The translations under genes and the position numbers were made by a program. Source: an uncultured Pelagibacteraceae bacterium (GTDB lineage: Bacteria; Pseudomonadota; Alphaproteobacteria; Pelagibacterales; Pelagibacteraceae). From it: DNA of 64,000 nucleotides. Every line of letters starts with the position of its first letter. Position 1 is the stretch's first letter. Shown one piece after another: positions 34,706 through 43,063 of the stretch. The notes beneath the pieces were generated by a model that made no database searches, was not told the origin of the DNA, and was given only the letters and a program-made list of their open reading frames with translations. The stretch lies in the NCBI GenBank assembly GCA_902519255.1, contig CABYIV010000001.1:62001-126000 (forward strand), given 5' to 3'.

Positions 34706-37054
34706 ATGCAAAAAAAAATAACAAAATTATTATCAATACTTCTTTTACCACTGATTTTATCAGCATGCGGAGGCGGAGGCGGAGGCGGAGGCGGAGGTGC
34801 AGCTGGAGGTGCACTTACAGTGCCTACATGCTCTGACACCGGAACAGCCTTTCAGACTAATGAGTATTATACTATTGGAAATAGTTCTGGAGGCAGAAAT
34901 AATCAATTAGAATTGATTTGTGCAAGTTCAGCTTATGCAAGGGGAGCAACGGGTGATGGAATTAAAATCGCAGTTGTGGATACTGGTGGACCTTGGAGTG
35001 CTGCAGGAAATATAAATAATCTAGAATTTGACAGTGATGCAACTGAAATACTAAAACCTAACAATAGCGATTATGCAAACAGTGATAGCATACCAGATGA
35101 TCAAGAGGCAACCCATGGACATGGAGTTGGTGTAGCCTGCATGATAAGATGCGATAAAGGTGATGGGGATATGCATGGAGTTGCTTACGATGCTACTCTT
35201 AACTTTTACAAGGTTTTTGACGACAGTGGAAATTTCGTGAGCGATTCAGTTGCAGCTAACGCAATAAACGACGCAGATAGCAATGATATAATTAATAATA
35301 GCTGGGGGACTGGCTCTGGGCATGGTTGTGCAGATGCATCTACATGTGAAGCACTAATAGGTTCAAATCTTTACGCAGCTATGAAAACTGCAACTGGTAC
35401 AAATGGTAAAATATTAGTTTGGGCAGCTGGAAATGAGTCTAATGATAACCCAATGCCCGAAGCAAACGCTGTTGTGCACGATACAGATTTACAAGGATTA
35501 ACAGTGGTTGTTGTGTCAGTTGATGCTACTAATGCAGATTTCGACCTTGGAGATGAAGACGGAAAAATAGCTGAACATTCAAATAGATGTGGAACAGCCG
35601 CAACATATTGCATTGCCGCTCCTGGTGGAAATATAACAACAGTATCAAGACAAGGTGGAACAACCTTTCTTGGTGCTAATGGGACCTCTTTTGCTGCCCC
35701 ACTTGTTTCTGGTGGTTTAGCATTAATTAAACAAGAGTTTTCAAGTTTAACCAATGCTCAAGTAGTAACTAGACTCCTTAACACAGCTCTTGATACAGGC
35801 GAATATTCACAGTCAAGTATTTATGGCCATGGTCTAATGAATTTAAATGCAGCAACAACAACAATAGCAAAATTACAAACAGTAAGTGGTAGCAATCTAT
35901 TAGATGATCCAAATACAAGTTATTATGACCTAAAAGATAGTTCTTTTGTTAGCAGTGCTGCTTTTTCAAATGCTTTAACTAAAGCATTAAAAAACAAAAC
36001 CATGGAAGTTTATGATAGTTTTGATAGAGCAAACTTTACCGTAAACATAGATAGCTTTTTTTCATCTGGAAGCAATACATCAGAGAATACAATTGAAAAC
36101 CATATAAGTAGATTGAGAGCAAGAGAAATTAATAATAAGACTCATCACGAAAATCTTTATGGCAATTTTACTGTCGAAACTCGTGGTAATTACATTCAAA
36201 ATTCAATATTTAAATCTTCTAATGATTTTCTAATTTTAGGTTACAACCAAACAACTAATAGTTTCGAAAATGACTTAAACCCGATGATAAAATTCTTTAA
36301 CAACAATAATTTTGGTAATGATTATTTACTAAATCCTTATTTTAATAGCGGATCTGGACAAGATTATTTTATGTCAATTAATACTAAAAATGAAATTGGA
36401 ATAGATACTTTTACAAGCGCTGCAGGTGGTGACTTAGGACTTGCTTTAAACCTGAGCCCTAATAGTGTTAATAATAACAATGAAAATAGCTCGAACTTAC
36501 AAATGGTCTTGGGAACAAAATTTGAGAATAATAAATTTTTAAATTCATATACTTCTGGAGTTTTTGGGACTGGCGATTTATCAAATACAAATTTCACAGG
36601 TTTTCAGTATAAAAAATCATTTAATGAAGATTTCACAATCTTTGGGTCAGGATATGCAGGATACACACATATCGATGAAACTAGCAATTCTTATATTAAT
36701 AATTCAGAACCTCTGTTGACAAGTACTTTAACCATGGGTTTTACAAAAAATAAATTTTTAAAGGATGACCAAATGCTTGGATTATTTCTAAATCAACCCC
36801 AAAGAGTTGAGGAAGGAAGTATTAATCTGAGGGTGCCAACATCATCAGATAGCACTAGAACAGTAAAATACACTAACTATAATATTGATTTAGAGCCCGA
36901 TGGGAGACAAATTAATTATGATTTAGTATTTAATAAAAGTATTTCAGATTTAACCAATTTCAGTTTAAACTTAACACATGTTCGAAATGGTGACCACTCA
37001 AAAAATGAGAGCAACCAAAACTTTATCTCTTTATTTTATAAAAAATCTTATTAA
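34706..37054 (+). CDS. Surface S8 subtilase lipoprotein with C-terminal beta-barrel
   Basis: 782 residues from ATG 34706. Signal with lipobox LSAC (Cys21), then ten Gly residues. Subtilisin domain about residues 70-370 with triad Asp92 (AVVDTG), His137 (THGHGVG) and Ser328 (GTSFAAP). From about residue 480 onward the protein is a series of amphipathic strands ending FISLFYKKSY, as in autotransporter barrels; MLGLFLNQPQRVEEGSINLR is shared with other surface subtilases. The layout recalls the Bordetella SphB1 lipoprotein autotransporter. An upstream ATG (34655) would hide the lipobox signal. The downstream PrcB-like gene overlaps. Confidence 0.88.
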   Translation: MQKKITKLLSILLLPLILSACGGGGGGGGGGAAGGALTVPTCSDTGTAFQTNEYYTIGNSSGGRNNQLELICASSAYARGATGDGIKIAVVDTGGPWSAAGNINNLEFDSDATEILKPNNSDYANSDSIPDDQEATHGHGVGVACMIRCDKGDGDMHGVAYDATLNFYKVFDDSGNFVSDSVAANAINDADSNDIINNSWGTGSGHGCADASTCEALIGSNLYAAMKTATGTNGKILVWAAGNESNDNPMPEANAVVHDTDLQGLTVVVVSVDATNADFDLGDEDGKIAEHSNRCGTAATYCIAAPGGNITTVSRQGGTTFLGANGTSFAAPLVSGGLALIKQEFSSLTNAQVVTRLLNTALDTGEYSQSSIYGHGLMNLNAATTTIAKLQTVSGSNLLDDPNTSYYDLKDSSFVSSAAFSNALTKALKNKTMEVYDSFDRANFTVNIDSFFSSGSNTSENTIENHISRLRAREINNKTHHENLYGNFTVETRGNYIQNSIFKSSNDFLILGYNQTTNSFENDLNPMIKFFNNNNFGNDYLLNPYFNSGSGQDYFMSINTKNEIGIDTFTSAAGGDLGLALNLSPNSVNNNNENSSNLQMVLGTKFENNKFLNSYTSGVFGTGDLSNTNFTGFQYKKSFNEDFTIFGSGYAGYTHIDETSNSYINNSEPLLTSTLTMGFTKNKFLKDDQMLGLFLNQPQRVEEGSINLRVPTSSDSTRTVKYTNYNIDLEPDGRQINYDLVFNKSISDLTNFSLNLTHVRNGDHSKNESNQNFISLFYKKSY
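34769..34798 (+). repeat. Hexanucleotide repeat encoding poly-Gly after the lipobox
   Basis: GGAGGC repeated four times plus GGAGGT, encoding ten Gly directly after the lipidated Cys of the subtilase. Slippage by one unit would change the tether by two Gly and keep the frame. Its high GC stands out sharply from the surroundings. Confidence 0.9.
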
Positions 37055-37475
37055 ATCTAGTATTTTTATATTAGCTCTTCTTTCATCTTTTCTATTAATA
37101 TCATGTACTAATTCTAAAGAAGACCAGGCTTATTTGTTGGTTAGAGATTTATATTGCAGCAGCACAAAAACTGAAATCAAGATTCCAGAAAATAAATATT
37201 TAATATCTAGCGACAAAAACTTTCAAAAAAATTTAAAAAATATTAATACAAATTATTTAATCAAAAATTATAATTTGATGGTTGTCTCGGGCATAAAGCC
37301 ATCAAGTGGATATTCTTTAGAATTAGAAAAAGTCATAAAGAAAAATTTAAATAATTATTTTTATTTTAAAAATATTAAGCCTAAAAAAAATTTTAAAGTT
37401 TTACCAGCTCAAAATACGCCTTTTTGTTTATTAAATATTGATAGACCCGATAAAGCTATAATTGTTATCAATTAA
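37005..37475 (+). CDS. PrcB-domain lipoprotein
   Basis: 156 residues from ATG 37005, inside the 3' end of the subtilase gene in another frame (50-base overlap). A long n-region leads to a lipobox LISC (Cys34). The C-terminal part has MVVSGIKPSSGYSLELEKV and LPAQNTPFCLLNID, matching the PrcB C-terminal domain pattern (GxxPTGGYS ... PY/F). In Treponema, PrcB is the lipoprotein partner that stabilises the subtilisin-like protease PrtP, so it may be a chaperone or partner of the overlapping subtilase. Alternative in-frame starts are 36978 and 36987. Confidence 0.72.
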   Translation: MRATKTLSLYFIKNLIKSSIFILALLSSFLLISCTNSKEDQAYLLVRDLYCSSTKTEIKIPENKYLISSDKNFQKNLKNINTNYLIKNYNLMVVSGIKPSSGYSLELEKVIKKNLNNYFYFKNIKPKKNFKVLPAQNTPFCLLNIDRPDKAIIVIN

Positions 37476-37479
37476 AAAT

Positions 37480-37815
37480 CTAATACTTTTTCCAGTTAAT
37501 ATTTTTCAACAGAATTTTAAGATCAAAGGAATTTTTTAATATTTTGCCATTAGAATCTTTAATAAAATATCTTAAATTTCTATTAGATGGTCTAAAATTC
37601 TTACAAATTTCATAAATTGCTTTATCTGCTGCATTTTTAAAAACACTAAAACTTACTTGTTTGCTTGAAATGGATAAACCATAATCTTTCCAAGAGCCTG
37701 CAGAAACCATTTTTGCGTACAAGTTTAATATTGTTTTCAATTCATTTTTTTCAAAAAAAAGCTTACTATTTTTATCCTTATATTTATTATTTATAATTAA
37801 CTTAAGATTACTCAT
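37480..37815 (-). CDS. DUF2794 protein
   Basis: 111 residues of the alphaproteobacterial DUF2794 family: FEKNELKTILNLYAKMVSAG, WKDYGLSISSKQVSFSVFK and LRYFIKDSNGKILKNS. Function unknown. Overlaps yciB by 8 bases, its usual partner region. Confidence 0.9.
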   Translation of the reverse strand: MSNLKLIINNKYKDKNSKLFFEKNELKTILNLYAKMVSAGSWKDYGLSISSKQVSFSVFKNAADKAIYEICKNFRPSNRNLRYFIKDSNGKILKNSFDLKILLKNINWKKY

Positions 37816-38359
37816 TTAATTTATGTTTATTAATCAAACCTACTTGGGATGCAGTAAAAATAAAAGTAATTGGCAACATTCCCCAAACTTTGAAGTTAAC
37901 CCAAAACTCTTCTGTTTGAGTTCTCCATACAATTTCATTTAATATAGCTAAAAAAATAAAAAAATAAGTCCATCTGTTATTCAAAATTTTCCAACCTTCA
38001 TCAGACATTGGCAGTGTTTTTCCAAGTATTAATTTTAAAACTGGTTCATTGGTGAAGTATTTTCCAAAGAATAAAGCTAAGGCAAATAAAATATTTATAA
38101 TAGTGGGTTTCATATAAATAAAAATTGGATTATCAAAATAAATTGTTAAACCTCCAAACAAACTAATTAAAATTCCTCCCAATAAAGGTACCATTGGAAC
38201 TTTTTTTTCAAGTATCCAAACTAAAAGAACAGAAATTATTGTTGCGACAATTAGAGGTGGTATTGCAACTTTTAGATTTTTGTCACTATTATAATAAAAA
38301 AAGAAAAAAATAGCTAAAGGTCCTACATCCGTGATGAATTTAAGAAGTGATTTATTCAC
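37808..38359 (-). CDS. yciB: Septation/intracellular transport protein YciB (IspZ family)
   Basis: 183 residues with about five or six membrane helices. Typical segments: LLKFITDVGPLAIFFFFYY, KVPMVPLLGGILISLFGGLT, and WKILNNRWTYFFIFLAILNEIVWR then FWVNFKVWGMLP. Inner-membrane protein linked to envelope synthesis and septation. Divergent from hspQ with a 78-base gap. Confidence 0.95.
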   Translation of the reverse strand: MNKSLLKFITDVGPLAIFFFFYYNSDKNLKVAIPPLIVATIISVLLVWILEKKVPMVPLLGGILISLFGGLTIYFDNPIFIYMKPTIINILFALALFFGKYFTNEPVLKLILGKTLPMSDEGWKILNNRWTYFFIFLAILNEIVWRTQTEEFWVNFKVWGMLPITFIFTASQVGLINKHKLNE

Positions 38360-38437
38360 TGCTACATATTAACAGATTAATAAAACATTTATATTTTTTT
38401 TATTGATTTTTTTCATCAAATATCCATATTTAATATT

Positions 38438-38758
38438 GTGAGTACTCAAAAAGCTAAATTTTCAATTGGAGACGTAGTAAAACATAGACACTTCGATTTT
38501 AGAGGTGTGATTTACGATGTTGACTTTGAATTTAATAACTCAGAGGAATGGTATCAATCAATTCCAAAAAACGTGAGACCTAGAAAAGATCAGCCATTTT
38601 ATCATTTGCTAGCAGAGAATGACGAAATTACTTACGAGGCTTATGTGTCTGAGCAAAATCTATTATTTGATGATTCCGAAGAGCCTATAAAACACCCTCT
38701 AATTAATGAAATTTTTTCAGGTAAGCGTGGATCAAGCTACTTCAAGCCTTCAAATTAA
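38438..38758 (+). CDS. hspQ: Heat shock protein HspQ (hemimethylated-DNA-binding family)
   Basis: 106 residues from GTG 38438. AKFSIGDVVKHRHFDFRGVIYDVDF starts the YccV-like domain, followed by QPFYHLLAE and TYEAYVSEQNLL. HspQ is a Lon specificity factor and substrate in enterobacteria; related proteins bind hemimethylated DNA. No upstream ATG gives the conserved N-terminus. The region after its stop holds the hairpin described separately. Confidence 0.93.
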   Translation: MSTQKAKFSIGDVVKHRHFDFRGVIYDVDFEFNNSEEWYQSIPKNVRPRKDQPFYHLLAENDEITYEAYVSEQNLLFDDSEEPIKHPLINEIFSGKRGSSYFKPSN

Positions 38759-38809
38759 CTAATAGCCAATATTTAAACACAATTGTCCCAAATCTCTGTC
38801 ATATCTGTT

Positions 38810-38819
38810 TGTTATAAAA
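38810..38819 (+). promoter_or_regulatory. Extended -10 element ahead of hairpin RNA
   Basis: TGTTATAAAA: a TG plus TATAAA extended -10 box. A start 7-9 bases downstream falls at the base of the hairpin (38827). No good -35 is present, as tolerated by extended -10 promoters. The same 10-mer occurs at 38912. Confidence 0.4.
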
Positions 38820-38826
38820 TATTTAA

Positions 38827-38880
38827 TTCTGATCAAGAGTACTGTTTTTCCTCTATCTCCCTCTGTATTCTTGGTCAGAA
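38827..38880 (+). ncRNA. Candidate small hairpin RNA with pyrimidine-rich loop
   Basis: An 18-position stem (38827-38844 with 38863-38880) closes an 18-base loop (38845-38862) made only of C and T apart from one A. Fifteen positions are Watson-Crick, two are G-T pairs and one is a T-T mismatch. The two G-T pairs work as G-U only in plus-strand RNA and would be A-C mismatches in the opposite transcript, so the structured RNA is plus-strand. It could be a free small RNA, the 3' end of the hspQ mRNA, or a ccmC leader. No poly-U tail follows the stem, so its 3' end is unclear. No known family recognised. Confidence 0.45.
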
Positions 38881-38911
38881 AATTTTGAACAATTTTAATC
38901 TAAAATTTATG

Positions 38912-38921
38912 TGTTATAAAA
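38912..38921 (+). promoter_or_regulatory. Extended -10 element at ccmC
   Basis: TGTTATAAAA repeats the 10-mer at 38810 and ends 5 bases before the ccmC ATG. If active it would give a leaderless or nearly leaderless ccmC mRNA, and would separate ccm transcription from the hairpin RNA. Confidence 0.35.
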
Positions 38922-38925
38922 AATT

Positions 38926-39633
38926 ATGATTAATTATTTCAATCCAAATAATACTTTAAAGATAATTAATAAAATACAAAAGTTTGTATTTGCGCTATTT
39001 ATAATTGTATTGTTACTTGGATTAGTTGAAGCTTTAGTTCTTTCTCCTGAGGATTATAAGCAGAGTGACTCAGTTAGGATTATGTATGTCCATGTTCCAT
39101 CAGCTTGGATATCACTCGGAATATTTTCATTTATTTCCATTCTTTCTTTTGGAGTTTTTGTTTTTAAAAATAAAAATTTCTCTTTAATAACAAAAAGTTT
39201 AGCACCTTCTGGTTTTGTTTTTAGCATAATAGCTTTAGTTACAGGATCAATTTGGGGAAAACCAACCTGGGGAACTTGGTGGGCTTGGGATGCAAGAATA
39301 ACTTCAATGCTCTTACTTTCAATTTTTTATTTATTGTTCATTACTTCTTGGAAGATTACGACAGACACTAGTAAAGCAGAAAAAATTAGCTCAATAATAG
39401 CAATTATTGGTCTTATAAATATTCCAGTTATAAAATTTTCAGTAGAATGGTGGAATACTTTACACCAACCTGCGTCAGTAAAAATTTTGGAAGAAACAAC
39501 AATTCATTCTTCAATGTTGACACCATTAGCTATAATGACTGCGGCATTTGCTCTATTTTCACTTTTGATATTTTTAATGAAATATAATACAGAACTGTTA
39601 AAGATTAAAAATAAAGGTCTTAATAGATTATGA
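38926..39633 (+). CDS. ccmC: Haem exporter CcmC
   Basis: 235 residues, six membrane helices. It hands haem to CcmE in system I cytochrome c maturation. The tryptophan-rich motif WGTWWAWDARITSML and conserved His in MYVHVPSAWISLG and VEWWNTLHQPAS are present. First gene of ccmCDEFGH; ccmA and ccmB are not in the window. Confidence 0.96.
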   Translation: MINYFNPNNTLKIINKIQKFVFALFIIVLLLGLVEALVLSPEDYKQSDSVRIMYVHVPSAWISLGIFSFISILSFGVFVFKNKNFSLITKSLAPSGFVFSIIALVTGSIWGKPTWGTWWAWDARITSMLLLSIFYLLFITSWKITTDTSKAEKISSIIAIIGLINIPVIKFSVEWWNTLHQPASVKILEETTIHSSMLTPLAIMTAAFALFSLLIFLMKYNTELLKIKNKGLNRL

Positions 39634-39863
39634 TTAGTGAACTACTAAATATGAATGGATACGGTGCATACGTTTGGTCATCATTTATATTTACTCTATT
39701 TTCTTTTAGTTTTTTGTACGTGGTAGTAAAATTAAATTTAATTAAAGAGAAAAAGAAATTTGAGGAAAATTATAAATCACTAGATGAAAAGAAACTTACA
39801 TCAGTAGCTAAGCAAAAAACGTACAGAGAGATATTAGCAAACACTCCTACATCTAAAGTTTAA
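39630..39863 (+). CDS. ccmD: Haem exporter CcmD
   Basis: 77 residues: one membrane helix near residues 10-33 after [17 protein letters not shown], the usual GxYxxYVW start of CcmD, then a charged cytoplasmic tail. It helps release holo-CcmE from CcmABC. Overlaps ccmC by 4 bases. Confidence 0.88.
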   Translation: MISELLNMNGYGAYVWSSFIFTLFSFSFLYVVVKLNLIKEKKKFEENYKSLDEKKLTSVAKQKTYREILANTPTSKV

Positions 39864-39874
39864 CTAAAATTCAC

Positions 39875-40297
39875 ATGTACGGAAAAAAAGTTAAATTTAG
39901 AGCCCTTTTTATTTTTTTAATTTTAATTTCATTAACTCTTACAATTTTTTTGGTAGTTAAATCTCTTGAGGAAAATGTAGTATATTTTAAGTCTCCAACA
40001 GACATTAAAAATCTTAATGAAATCAAAAATGCTCAAAAAATTAGAGTTGGTGGAATGGTAAAAAAAAATTCTATTAAAATAAATGATAAAGAAATTTTTT
40101 TCGTAATTACAGATTTCAAAAATGAATTGTTAGTCAACTTTAATGGATCTGTGCCTAATTTGTTTGAAGAGGGTAAGGGTGTAGTTGCTGAAGGTTTCTT
40201 AAAGGACAAAAGTTTTCTAAATGCTGACAAGATCTTAGCAAAACATGATGAAAATTATATGCCTCCTGAAGTCAGCGAGGCTATGAAAAATAATTAA
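39875..40297 (+). CDS. ccmE: Cytochrome c maturation haem chaperone CcmE
   Basis: 140 residues. One N-terminal anchor, then an OB-fold domain with [36 protein letters not shown] and VVAEGFLKD. The covalent haem-binding His lies in [12 protein letters not shown], complete with the following Tyr. Eleven bases after ccmD. Confidence 0.96.
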   Translation: MYGKKVKFRALFIFLILISLTLTIFLVVKSLEENVVYFKSPTDIKNLNEIKNAQKIRVGGMVKKNSIKINDKEIFFVITDFKNELLVNFNGSVPNLFEEGKGVVAEGFLKDKSFLNADKILAKHDENYMPPEVSEAMKNN

Positions 40298-40302
40298 TCT
40301 GT

Positions 40303-42183
40303 ATGTCTAATTATTTAGGAAATTATTCTTTGTATATTGCTTTAATTGCATCTGTTTATTTAATTTTTAAGTCATACCTGGATGCAAATTCAGAAAATAA
40401 ATATTTAGATAAAAACATTATTTTAATTACTTCAATACAAACTATAATGATCACGGTAAGTTTTTTTAGTCTAGTTGCAGCTTTTGTAATTTCAGATTTT
40501 AGTAATGAAACTGTTTTCAACAATTCTCATACTTTAAAACCTCTATTTTATAAAGTTTCAGGCACATGGGGAAATCACGAGGGAAGTTTATTATTGTGGT
40601 TATTAGTTCTTTCAATTTTTCTATTTATTTTTTTATTAAATTCAAGATCACAAGATACTAAATACAAACTTCTAACGATACTATTTCAACAAATTATTAT
40701 TTCAGGTTTTCTAGTTTTTATTTTATTAACTTCCAACCCATTCAAAACACTTTATCCAATTCCTAGCGAGGGATTAGGTTTGAACCCAATTTTACAAGAC
40801 CCTGCTTTAGCTATTCACCCTCCAATTTTATATCTAGGTTATGTTGGAACATCTATTATCTTTTCAGCTTCACTTGCCTCAATGATTAGCGGAAATATTG
40901 GAGATAAGTGGGCAAGACATATTAAAAAATGGGTTTTGGTATCTTGGGTTTTTTTAACGATTGGTATTTTGTTAGGATCTATATGGGCATATTATGAGCT
41001 GGGTTGGGGAGGTTTTTGGTTTTGGGATCCTGTAGAAAATGTTTCATTAATGCCATGGTTTTGCTTAACAGCACTCTTGCATACAGTAATTGTATTACAG
41101 AAAAGAAATTCGTTTAAAGAGTGGACTATTATTTTGTCAATTACAACTTTTTCACTGAGTATGAGTGGTACTTTTCTTGTTAGGTCTGGAATTTTAAATT
41201 CAATTCATACTTTTGCAAACGATCCATCAAGGGGGCTATTTATATTAAGTTTTCTCTTTATCCTAATATTGATGTCTATATTAATTTTCTTTTTTAATCA
41301 GAATAAAATATCAAACGCAGCAAAAGAGAATTTTATTTTAAGTAAAGAGACTGCAATATTAGTGAATAACTGGTTTATGATGTTTTTTTTATCTGTTGTT
41401 CTTGTTGGTACAATTTATCCAATTTTTCTTGAAGTTTTAAATGGTTCAAAAATTTCTGTTGGTCCACCTTTTTATCATAATCTTTTAATACCTTTCTTAA
41501 TACCTTTTTTAATATTCATGAGCTTTGGCCCAAGTTTGAAATGGATTAAAGATAAATTAAAAAAGTTTAATTATAATATTTTAATTATTTTTTTTGTTTC
41601 AATACTTATTTCGTACGTCATTTTAACAAAAACAGAAAATTCATTTTTGTTATCTGTTCCTCTGATAGTTTTGAGCATCTATCTTTTATTAGTAACAATT
41701 AAGGATTTTTTTGTAAGTAGATCCTCGATTAGCCAAAAAATTTCACATTTTGGTTTTAGTTTATTAATTACAAGTATTTTATTGAATGGCCTTTTTTCCA
41801 ATGAATTCAATTCAAATATGAAAGTAGGGGATGAAAGAATATTCAACGAAAAAGTTGTAAAATTAAAAGAAGTTAATGTTACAGATGTGGACAATTATAA
41901 ATCTCTTAAAGCTAGTTTTGAAGTTACAAATAAAAATTCCTCTTTTGCTTTATACCCAGAAGTTAGGATTTACCAGCAGCCTTTAACTATTACTAGTGAA
42001 GCAGATATCAAGACAACATTATTTTCAGATAATTTTTTAGTATTTAATATTCTAAAAGACGATGGTTATTATAACGTAAGATATCAATATAAACCTCTAA
42101 TGATTTGGATATGGATCTCAACTATATTTATTGGTTTTGGTGGTTTATTAAGTGTTATAAGAAAAAATGAGCAAAAATATTAA
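40303..42183 (+). CDS. ccmF: Haem lyase CcmF
   Basis: 626 residues with about 14 membrane helices. The WWD domain is ELGWGGFWFWDPVENVSLMPW; VSGTWGNHEGSLLLW and LAIHPPILYLGYVG are family hallmarks with conserved His. It attaches haem to apocytochrome c with CcmH. Overlaps ccmG by 17 bases. Confidence 0.97.
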   Translation: MSNYLGNYSLYIALIASVYLIFKSYLDANSENKYLDKNIILITSIQTIMITVSFFSLVAAFVISDFSNETVFNNSHTLKPLFYKVSGTWGNHEGSLLLWLLVLSIFLFIFLLNSRSQDTKYKLLTILFQQIIISGFLVFILLTSNPFKTLYPIPSEGLGLNPILQDPALAIHPPILYLGYVGTSIIFSASLASMISGNIGDKWARHIKKWVLVSWVFLTIGILLGSIWAYYELGWGGFWFWDPVENVSLMPWFCLTALLHTVIVLQKRNSFKEWTIILSITTFSLSMSGTFLVRSGILNSIHTFANDPSRGLFILSFLFILILMSILIFFFNQNKISNAAKENFILSKETAILVNNWFMMFFLSVVLVGTIYPIFLEVLNGSKISVGPPFYHNLLIPFLIPFLIFMSFGPSLKWIKDKLKKFNYNILIIFFVSILISYVILTKTENSFLLSVPLIVLSIYLLLVTIKDFFVSRSSISQKISHFGFSLLITSILLNGLFSNEFNSNMKVGDERIFNEKVVKLKEVNVTDVDNYKSLKASFEVTNKNSSFALYPEVRIYQQPLTITSEADIKTTLFSDNFLVFNILKDDGYYNVRYQYKPLMIWIWISTIFIGFGGLLSVIRKNEQKY

Positions 42184-42697
42184 ATTTTTAGGTTTACTAC
42201 TAACATTAATAATAATTTTTATAATCTTGCTCAAGGGATTAAACGTATCGAAAGATTATTCTAACGAGAAATTAAAAAGTCAAATAGATTTTTCACTTAA
42301 TGCAAAAAAACTATTTTCTGATGAAATAATTAATATTTCAGACTTATTTGATAAAAATAGTCCTTCAGTAGTAAATATTTGGGCATCTTGGTGTGCACCA
42401 TGTAGAGAAGAGCATCAGTTTTTAATGAAATTAAAAGATATGAACATAAATATAATTGGAATTAATTATAAAGACAGTCCAAAAAATGCGAAAAATTTTT
42501 TAAGCTCTCTTGGAAATCCTTACTCAGAAGTTATTACCGATAATGATGGAACAAAATCAATAGAATTTGGAGCTATTGGTGTTCCTGAAACTTTTATTAT
42601 AAGTGGTAAAACTAATGAGATAATAAAAAAGTATATTGGTCCATTGACGAACGAAAATTTAATTGAAATAAAAAATTTATTAAAAAAAAATGCTTAA
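42167..42697 (+). CDS. ccmG: Thiol:disulfide oxidoreductase CcmG/DsbE
   Basis: 176 residues: N-terminal anchor and a thioredoxin fold with active site WASWCAPCREE, the FGAIGVPETFIIS cis-Pro region and NYKDSPKNAKNFL. It reduces the CxxCH thiols of apocytochrome c. Its end overlaps ccmH by 8 bases. Confidence 0.96.
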   Translation: MSKNIKFLGLLLTLIIIFIILLKGLNVSKDYSNEKLKSQIDFSLNAKKLFSDEIINISDLFDKNSPSVVNIWASWCAPCREEHQFLMKLKDMNINIIGINYKDSPKNAKNFLSSLGNPYSEVITDNDGTKSIEFGAIGVPETFIISGKTNEIIKKYIGPLTNENLIEIKNLLKKNA

Positions 42698-43049
42698 AAT
42701 TTTTAAATTAATATTGCTGCTATATTTTAGTTTTAATATTTCCTATGCTAATGAAATAAATGTCAAAGTAGATCAAATTACAAAAAACTTAAGGTGTTTG
42801 ATATGCCAAGGTCAATCTGTTTACGACTCTCAGTCCGATTTTGCTATTAGTATGAAGCTAGTTGTAAAAAATAAGATTGATGAAGGTAAAGAAGAAGAAG
42901 AAATATATGATTATTTAAAGAATAAATATGGAGAATGGATTGTATATGAACCAGAATTAAACCAAAATACATTTTTACTCTGGTCAATACCTTTGATTTT
43001 GTTTGCTTTTGGCGGCCTTTTAATTATTAGAAAAGTATCTATAAAGTAG
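42690..43049 (+). CDS. ccmH: Cytochrome c maturation protein CcmH (CcmL)
   Basis: 119 residues. Signal peptide, then LRCLICQGQSVYDSQSDFA with the LRCxxC redox pair, and a C-terminal membrane helix (LLWSIPLILFAFGGLLII). No CcmI-type TPR gene follows, which is usual next in alphaproteobacteria; the next gene is a PagL-like barrel. Confidence 0.96.
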   Translation: MLKIFKLILLLYFSFNISYANEINVKVDQITKNLRCLICQGQSVYDSQSDFAISMKLVVKNKIDEGKEEEEIYDYLKNKYGEWIVYEPELNQNTFLLWSIPLILFAFGGLLIIRKVSIK

Positions 43050-43063
43050 CATGGATTTTTAAT

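Noticed and set aside
35371..35754. Long open frame opposite the subtilase domain
   Set aside because: It is antisense to a clear protease domain, low in complexity and without recognisable features.
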